DNA from: Pseudomonadota bacterium
GTDB taxonomy: Bacteria > Pseudomonadota > Gammaproteobacteria > Steroidobacterales > Steroidobacteraceae
Reading direction: 5' to 3'
Assembly (NCBI GenBank): GCA_023391815.1
Contig: JAEWAF010000054.1
Span: forward strand, 1-34,107
DNA: 34,107 nt
Shown here piece by piece: positions 29,841 through 34,107 of the stretch (its first letter is position 1; every line of letters begins with the position of its first letter). The position numbers were made by a program, and so were the translations under genes. The notes under the pieces are model-generated. The model saw nothing but the letters and a program-made list of their open reading frames with translations, had not been told where the DNA came from and made no database searches.

Positions 29841-31745
29841 CTATCGGAACGTATATTCGAGCAGGATGCCGATGAACACCGACATGCCGAAATAATTGTT
29901 GTTGAGGAAGGCTTTGAAACAATCTTCGGGCCGGCGCTTGCGAATCAGGAACTGCTCATACAGAGCAAACATCGCCGCGAATGCCAGGCCCAGGCCATAC
30001 CACAGCCCCAGCTCCATCTCGCGACCGATCAGCCACAGACCGAGCAAGGTCATCAGCTGCATGATGCCGATGATGAAGCGATCGGCGTCGCCAAACAGCA
30101 GTGCGCTCGAGCGGATGCCTAGTTTCTTGTCGTCCTCGCGATCCACCATCGCGTACATGGTGTCGTAAGCCACGGTCCACAGCAGGCCCGCCATGAACAT
30201 CACCCACGCCATGCGCGGCGGCCACTCGCCGGTTTGCGCGGTGAATGCCATCGGCACCGACCAGGTGAACGCGATGCCCAGATACATCTGCGGCAGCGGG
30301 AAGAAACGTTTGAAGAACGGATAGGTGAGAACGAGCACGCCGCCCGCGATCGTCAGCAGCTGCGTGCGTTGATTGAGCGTCAGTGCCAGACCCAATGCAA
30401 TCAAGCCGAGGCCGGCGCAGAGCGCGAGCGCTTCGATAGGATCCACGGCGCCCGTGACCAATGGACGATCCTTGGTGCGTTTCACGTGGCCATCGAAATT
30501 TCGATCGGCGTAATCGTTGATGGCGCAGCCGGCGGAACGGGTAAGGACCGTGCCCAGCACGAAAACGATAAACACGTGAGGATCCGGTTTGCCGCCGGAA
30601 GAGAGCCAGAGTGCCCACAGCACCGGCCACATCAGCAGCCAGATGCCGATGGGTTTGTTCAATCTCGTCAGCGCGGCGTACGCATTCAACTTCGCGGCCG
30701 CGCCCGGAAGGACTTCGGCGACGAAGGCCGTCGTCGCGATCTTGTGGCCCAGCCAACGAAACCGATCGCGCACCGGCGATCGCTTGCTCGGTTGCAGCTG
30801 TTCGATGTCAGGCGGGGCAATCGACGCAGTATTCGCCGCCGCCGCCGGTGGCGGCGATGCAGCCATCATCGCCACCGTCTTCACGTAGTCCCTCGGCGCC
30901 GATGGCGCCGGCGTCTTCGCCGCCTCGGTGTGAGCGGACGAACCCACGTTCGGCGTGGTTGGCGCCGCCGCCTTGACCGGCTCGGCGGTCGATGAGGCGG
31001 GCGGGCTCGCTATCGGCGACGACTTAAGCGATTCACTTTGAGACGACAAGGCGCCGTTCGCCAACTGCTCCGTCGGCGTCTTCGCGCCCTCACTATGAGA
31101 TGAGGGCGACGCGGTCGCTGACTGCGCCGGCTGCGTCTTCAGCGTCCCCGCATGAGCTGACGAGGATGCACTTGTGGCCTGCGCCGGCTGGGTCTTCGTC
31201 GCTTCGTTAAGAGATGAGGGCGACGCATTGGATGGCTGCGACGGCGGTGTGACTGACGACGCGGGAGGGCGCGTAATCGCCTGGCGTGACTTCGCAGTCG
31301 ATGCCTTGGATGCTTTTATCGCTTCGGCGCGTGGCGTCGGTGTGGCTGATTTCGTGCTCGGCGGATCGGTTGATGCAGCTGGTGTCTTGGCCCCATCGAT
31401 CGGCGGGGCTGCGACAGAAGGCGAGGTCACAACCTCGCTGTGTGCTGGTGTTGGCTCACTCGCAGCGGGTGCTGTCGCGGGCGGCCGCGTCGTTTCCAAG
31501 CGTCGTTTGGTTGAGATCGGCGGCGTGACATCGGGCGCTGCTGTCTTCGCCGGTTCAACGGGCGGAGCTAACGACGTCGGTGGAATGATATGAAGCGGCT
31601 GCGTCTTCTCATGGCTGTGCTTCGACTCGTCCGGCGCGGCGGGCTTCAGCAGCTCCATCTGCGCAGGCGACGGCTTCGGCGCGGCCGGCATCGCGTCCAG
31701 CGGCTGCGTCTTATCCGGGTTGTGCGCGTTTTGTGAGTCTGCCAC
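29841..31745 (-). CDS. ubiA: 4-hydroxybenzoate polyprenyltransferase UbiA with a long repeat-bearing N-terminal extension
   Basis: The C-terminal 280-300 residues are a complete UbiA, the ubiquinone-pathway enzyme that prenylates 4-hydroxybenzoate in the inner membrane. It has the motif N410-D411-x2-D414-x3-D418 ('NDYADRNFD'), 'RTKDRPLVTG', the second motif around D535 and D539 ('DREDD') and about nine transmembrane helices. The first 340 residues are unusual: low in hydrophobics, rich in Ala, Pro, Ser, Thr and Lys, with two 'KTQPL' motifs near the start and five units of about 19 residues from K184 to A276. The GTG start is 12 bases after the recG stop, with no strong Shine-Dalgarno. A GTG at 30773 (residue 325) would give a 310-residue UbiA of normal size. 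The enzyme call is secure; translation of the extension is uncertain. Confidence 0.92.
   Translation of the reverse strand: MADSQNAHNPDKTQPLDAMPAAPKPSPAQMELLKPAAPDESKHSHEKTQPLHIIPPTSLAPPVEPAKTAAPDVTPPISTKRRLETTRPPATAPAASEPTPAHSEVVTSPSVAAPPIDGAKTPAASTDPPSTKSATPTPRAEAIKASKASTAKSRQAITRPPASSVTPPSQPSNASPSSLNEATKTQPAQATSASSSAHAGTLKTQPAQSATASPSSHSEGAKTPTEQLANGALSSQSESLKSSPIASPPASSTAEPVKAAAPTTPNVGSSAHTEAAKTPAPSAPRDYVKTVAMMAASPPPAAAANTASIAPPDIEQLQPSKRSPVRDRFRWLGHKIATTAFVAEVLPGAAAKLNAYAALTRLNKPIGIWLLMWPVLWALWLSSGGKPDPHVFIVFVLGTVLTRSAGCAINDYADRNFDGHVKRTKDRPLVTGAVDPIEALALCAGLGLIALGLALTLNQRTQLLTIAGGVLVLTYPFFKRFFPLPQMYLGIAFTWSVPMAFTAQTGEWPPRMAWVMFMAGLLWTVAYDTMYAMVDREDDKKLGIRSSALLFGDADRFIIGIMQLMTLLGLWLIGREMELGLWYGLGLAFAAMFALYEQFLIRKRRPEDCFKAFLNNNYFGMSVFIGILLEYTFR
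30918..31196 (-). repeat. About five 19-residue (57-bp) repeats in the UbiA extension
   Basis: Units begin with lysine at residues 184, 203, 222, 241 and 258, of length 19, 19, 19, 17 and 19, and a sixth partial unit starts at 277. The first two begin KTQPAQ and the third KTPTEQ. Most contain a Ser-rich centre with HSE/QSE/HTE-like acidic ends. At DNA level an 11-base core TGCGCCGGCTG recurs at 31123 and 31180, exactly 57 bases apart. A frame-preserving period supports translation of the region. Confidence 0.75.
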
Positions 31746-31757
31746 GAAGCTAACCGT

Positions 31758-33893
31758 TCAAACTTTCCCGAACCTTTCGCCCTGTCCAATCCAGCGCCGT
31801 AACAGCGGCGCTATGTTGGCCTCATTTTCCCTGAGCATCAATTCCGCCACTTCCTGAACTTTCGGCAGCAGATCGGCATCGCGAACCAGCTCCGCCACCC
31901 GCATCTGCATCAGCCCGGTCTGCTTCGTGCCCAACAGCTCGCCAGGGCCGCGCAATTCCAGGTCGCGCCGGGAAATTTCGAACCCATCGTTGGTGGCCCG
32001 CATGACGGATAAACGCTCACGGGCCACTTCTGTCAGTGGCGTTCGATACAACAGCACGCAAGTACTTTCCGCCGCGCCTCGCCCGACGCGACCGCGCAGT
32101 TGATGGAGCTGCGCCAGGCCCATGCGTTCAGCATTCTCGATGACCATCAAGCTCGCGTTGGGCACGTCGACGCCGACTTCGATCACGGTCGTCGCCACCA
32201 GCAGATCGATCGCCCCTTCCTTGAAGCGCGCCATCACCGCATCCTTTTCTTTCGGCGACATGCGGCCGTGAACCAGTCCGACCTTCAGCTCCTGCAAGGC
32301 TTCGGTCAACGCGGCGACCGTGTCCTCGGCGGCCTGCGCCTCCAGCTGCTCGGACTCTTCGATGAGCGGGCACACCCAATACGCCTGCCGCTTTTGTCGA
32401 CACGCATCCCGGATTCTCAACACCACTTCATCACGCCGACTCTCCGGCAGCGCCACCGTCTTCACCGGCGTGCGTCCCGGCGGCAATTCATCGATCACGG
32501 AGACATCGAGATCGGCGTACGCGGTCATCGCCAGCGTTCTCGGAATCGGCGTGGCGGTCATGATGAGCTGATGCGGATAGCGGCCCGACGCCAGGCCTTT
32601 TTCCCGGAGCAGCAAACGTTGATGCACGCCGAAACGATGCTGCTCATCGACGATCACCAGGCCGAGCCGCCGAAACTCCACGTCCTGTTGAAACAAAGCG
32701 TGCGTGCCGATCGCGATCTTCGCTTCACCGGACGCCAGATCCGCCAACGACTTCGCTCGCGCCGCTGCCGTGCGCTTGCCCGTGATCAACGCCGGATACA
32801 ACTCGAGCGGCGTGAGCCAGTTCGTGAAATTGCGTGCGTGTTGTTCGGCGAGCAATTCCGTTGGCGCCATCACCGCGACCTGAAAACCCGCTTCGACAGC
32901 TCGCAGCGCTGCTAATGCCGCGACCAGTGTCTTGCCGCATCCGACGTCGCCTTGAACCAATCGCAGCATCGGACTCGACTGAGAGAGGTCCCGTTCGATA
33001 TCCCGCCACGCGCGCGTTTGCGCGCCGGTCGGGGTGAAAGGCAGGGTTTTTAGAAATCGATCGATCAACGGTTCGCCGACGGTGAATTGCCAGCCCGGGT
33101 CGCGCTGAATCTCACGTCGCAACAGTCGCAAGCTCAGCTGATGGGCGAGCAGTTCCTCGAACGCGAGGCGACGTTGCATCGGATGCTGACCGGTCGCCAG
33201 CAAATCCAGATCCGCATCCGGTGGGGGACGATGAACGTATTGAAGCGCCTCTCGAAGGGGCGGCAACTGCAATTGCGCCAGCACTGCCGGCGGTACCCAA
33301 TCCTGCACACTTCGATTCGCAAACTCACGCAGAGCCATTGCGGTGAGCTGGCGCAAGCGGCCTTGCTGTACGCCTTCGGTCAAAGGATAAATCGGGGTGA
33401 GGACATCTTCATTCGTCGCGACTGCATCGGTGGCGACGCGTCGATATTCCGGATGAACGATTTCCAACCCGCTCGGGCCACGCCTCACTTCCCCGAAGCA
33501 TCGCAGCCGCGTGCCGCGACTCATTTGCTCGTGCTGTGAGTTGCTGAAGTGGAAGAAACGCAGCGTGAGCCAGCCTGAGCCGTCACCGATCCGACACAAC
33601 AACTGCCGGCGCCCACGGAACGCGATTTCCGCCAGCTGCACTTCACCCTCGACAACGGCGCGATCGCCGTGACTCAACGAGCCGATCGGAAGCACCTGGG
33701 TGCGGTCTTCGTACCGCAGCGGCAACAAGAACAGCAGATCCTGAATCGTCGTGATGCCCAACTTCGCCAGCTTCGCCGCCAGCGCATCGCCAACACCACG
33801 CAGCGCCGTGACCGGACGAATCTCCGGCGACTCCGCCGCGGCGGGCACCTCAGTGCCTCGATGCCGTTTGCTGTTGGAAGGGGAGGGGCTCAT
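31758..33893 (-). CDS. recG: ATP-dependent DNA helicase RecG
   Basis: Superfamily 2 translocase of 711 residues that remodels stalled forks and branched DNA. The N-terminal wedge/OB domain (about 25-280) includes 'ALRGVGDALAAKLAKLGI' and 'FLLPLRYEDRT'. The helicase motifs are Walker A G315-D-V-G-C-G-K-T322, Ia 'MAPTELLAEQHA', II D416-E-Q-H419, III 'TATPIPRTLA', V 'TTVIEVGVDVPNA' and VI 'QLRGRVGRG'. The C-terminal 'GTKQTGLMQMRVAEL' region is typical of RecG. Length is slightly over the E. coli protein (about 693) because of a polar N-terminal tail of about 24 residues. It is followed by ubiA after 12 bases, probably as one transcript. Confidence 0.97.
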   Translation of the reverse strand: MSPSPSNSKRHRGTEVPAAAESPEIRPVTALRGVGDALAAKLAKLGITTIQDLLFLLPLRYEDRTQVLPIGSLSHGDRAVVEGEVQLAEIAFRGRRQLLCRIGDGSGWLTLRFFHFSNSQHEQMSRGTRLRCFGEVRRGPSGLEIVHPEYRRVATDAVATNEDVLTPIYPLTEGVQQGRLRQLTAMALREFANRSVQDWVPPAVLAQLQLPPLREALQYVHRPPPDADLDLLATGQHPMQRRLAFEELLAHQLSLRLLRREIQRDPGWQFTVGEPLIDRFLKTLPFTPTGAQTRAWRDIERDLSQSSPMLRLVQGDVGCGKTLVAALAALRAVEAGFQVAVMAPTELLAEQHARNFTNWLTPLELYPALITGKRTAAARAKSLADLASGEAKIAIGTHALFQQDVEFRRLGLVIVDEQHRFGVHQRLLLREKGLASGRYPHQLIMTATPIPRTLAMTAYADLDVSVIDELPPGRTPVKTVALPESRRDEVVLRIRDACRQKRQAYWVCPLIEESEQLEAQAAEDTVAALTEALQELKVGLVHGRMSPKEKDAVMARFKEGAIDLLVATTVIEVGVDVPNASLMVIENAERMGLAQLHQLRGRVGRGAAESTCVLLYRTPLTEVARERLSVMRATNDGFEISRRDLELRGPGELLGTKQTGLMQMRVAELVRDADLLPKVQEVAELMLRENEANIAPLLRRWIGQGERFGKV

Positions 33894-34107
33894 TCACTGC
33901 AAGTGTACGGCAGCCGACGCCGCAAACGGCGGTCGGCCCTTACGAGCTAACCTTGTCAGTCGGTTTCAGCGCGAGAGAAGAGGTTTTGCATGGAGCAGAG
34001 CAGGCTGTGTGTAGCCAGCTGCGGTTTGAGGCGGGTGGGCCGTTCCCGCCAACGTATCGGCGGTGGCTGTCGGGGGGAAGTGTTCTCCCGGCAATTGGAT
34101 CCAACAG
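33894..34107. other. Unassigned right edge upstream of recG
   Basis: 214 bases with no recognised gene. On the plus strand an ATG at 33990, with a good purine-rich AGAAGAGG six bases upstream, opens a frame that runs to the window end (39 codons, starting MEQSRLCVASCG). On the minus strand frames are also open from the window edge to about 33,950-33,975. None has recognisable sequence, so I do not call a gene. The recG promoter should lie here. Confidence 0.3.

Noticed and set aside
33990..34107. Plus-strand partial gene at the right edge
   Set aside because: There is a good ribosome binding site, but only 39 codons with no recognisable sequence, and competing open frames on the other strand; not enough to call.

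Overview
This is a chromosomal window of about 34 kb with high GC content, close coding density and no mobile element, tRNA, rRNA or CRISPR array that I can see. Gene content and order point to a gammaproteobacterium. The core order coxB-ctaD-(41-aa protein)-ctaG-cox3-DUF2909-SURF1-(thioredoxin-like assembly protein)-ctaA-cyoE follows the pseudomonad/xanthomonad plan. The UvrD, BioC, ComF, RecG and UbiA proteins read as gammaproteobacterial. A Steroidobacter/Nevskia-like lineage is my best guess, but it is only an inference.

Layout. 1-278 is non-coding and holds a 53-bp tandem repeat. 279-3215 (minus) encodes a TPR lipoprotein and the peptidoglycan synthase PBP1B. 3368-10046 is a potassium block: a Kef/YbaL-type antiporter on the plus strand, convergent with a minus-strand uvrD-trkA-trkH operon. 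In this operon uvrD appears to start with CTG. 10047-10313 is a hairpin-rich intergenic stretch with an 18-bp direct repeat. 10314-11087 encodes a COG3650-like lipoprotein.

11090-26180 is a respiratory island with two haem-copper oxidases, almost entirely on the minus strand. In transcription order the canonical aa3 part is coxB, ctaD, a 41-aa membrane protein, ctaG and cox3, ending in an intrinsic terminator at about 22,000. SURF1 and a CxxxC thioredoxin-like assembly protein follow. A second oxidase set comes next: a 187-aa membrane protein, a subunit II fused to two cytochrome c domains, subunit I, an unknown 91-aa repeat-containing ORF, two subunit III paralogues and subunit IV. Only then come the haem A genes ctaA and cyoE, plus a double-VanZ membrane protein. 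The second oxidase therefore sits inside the canonical assembly cluster and probably draws on the same copper and haem A assembly factors.

26299-34107 is housekeeping: a DUF2244 protein, the biotin genes bioC and bioB, comF (plus strand), and a recG-ubiA pair. The ubiA frame carries an N-terminal Pro/Ala/Ser/Thr-rich extension of about 340 residues with 19-residue repeats. The right edge (33,894-34,107) has no confidently assigned gene.

The features most worth attention are the nested second oxidase operon with its unknown 91-aa and 187-aa proteins, the extended UbiA, the apparent CTG start of uvrD, and the two repeat-bearing intergenic regions. I see no complete, clearly new defence or mobile system.
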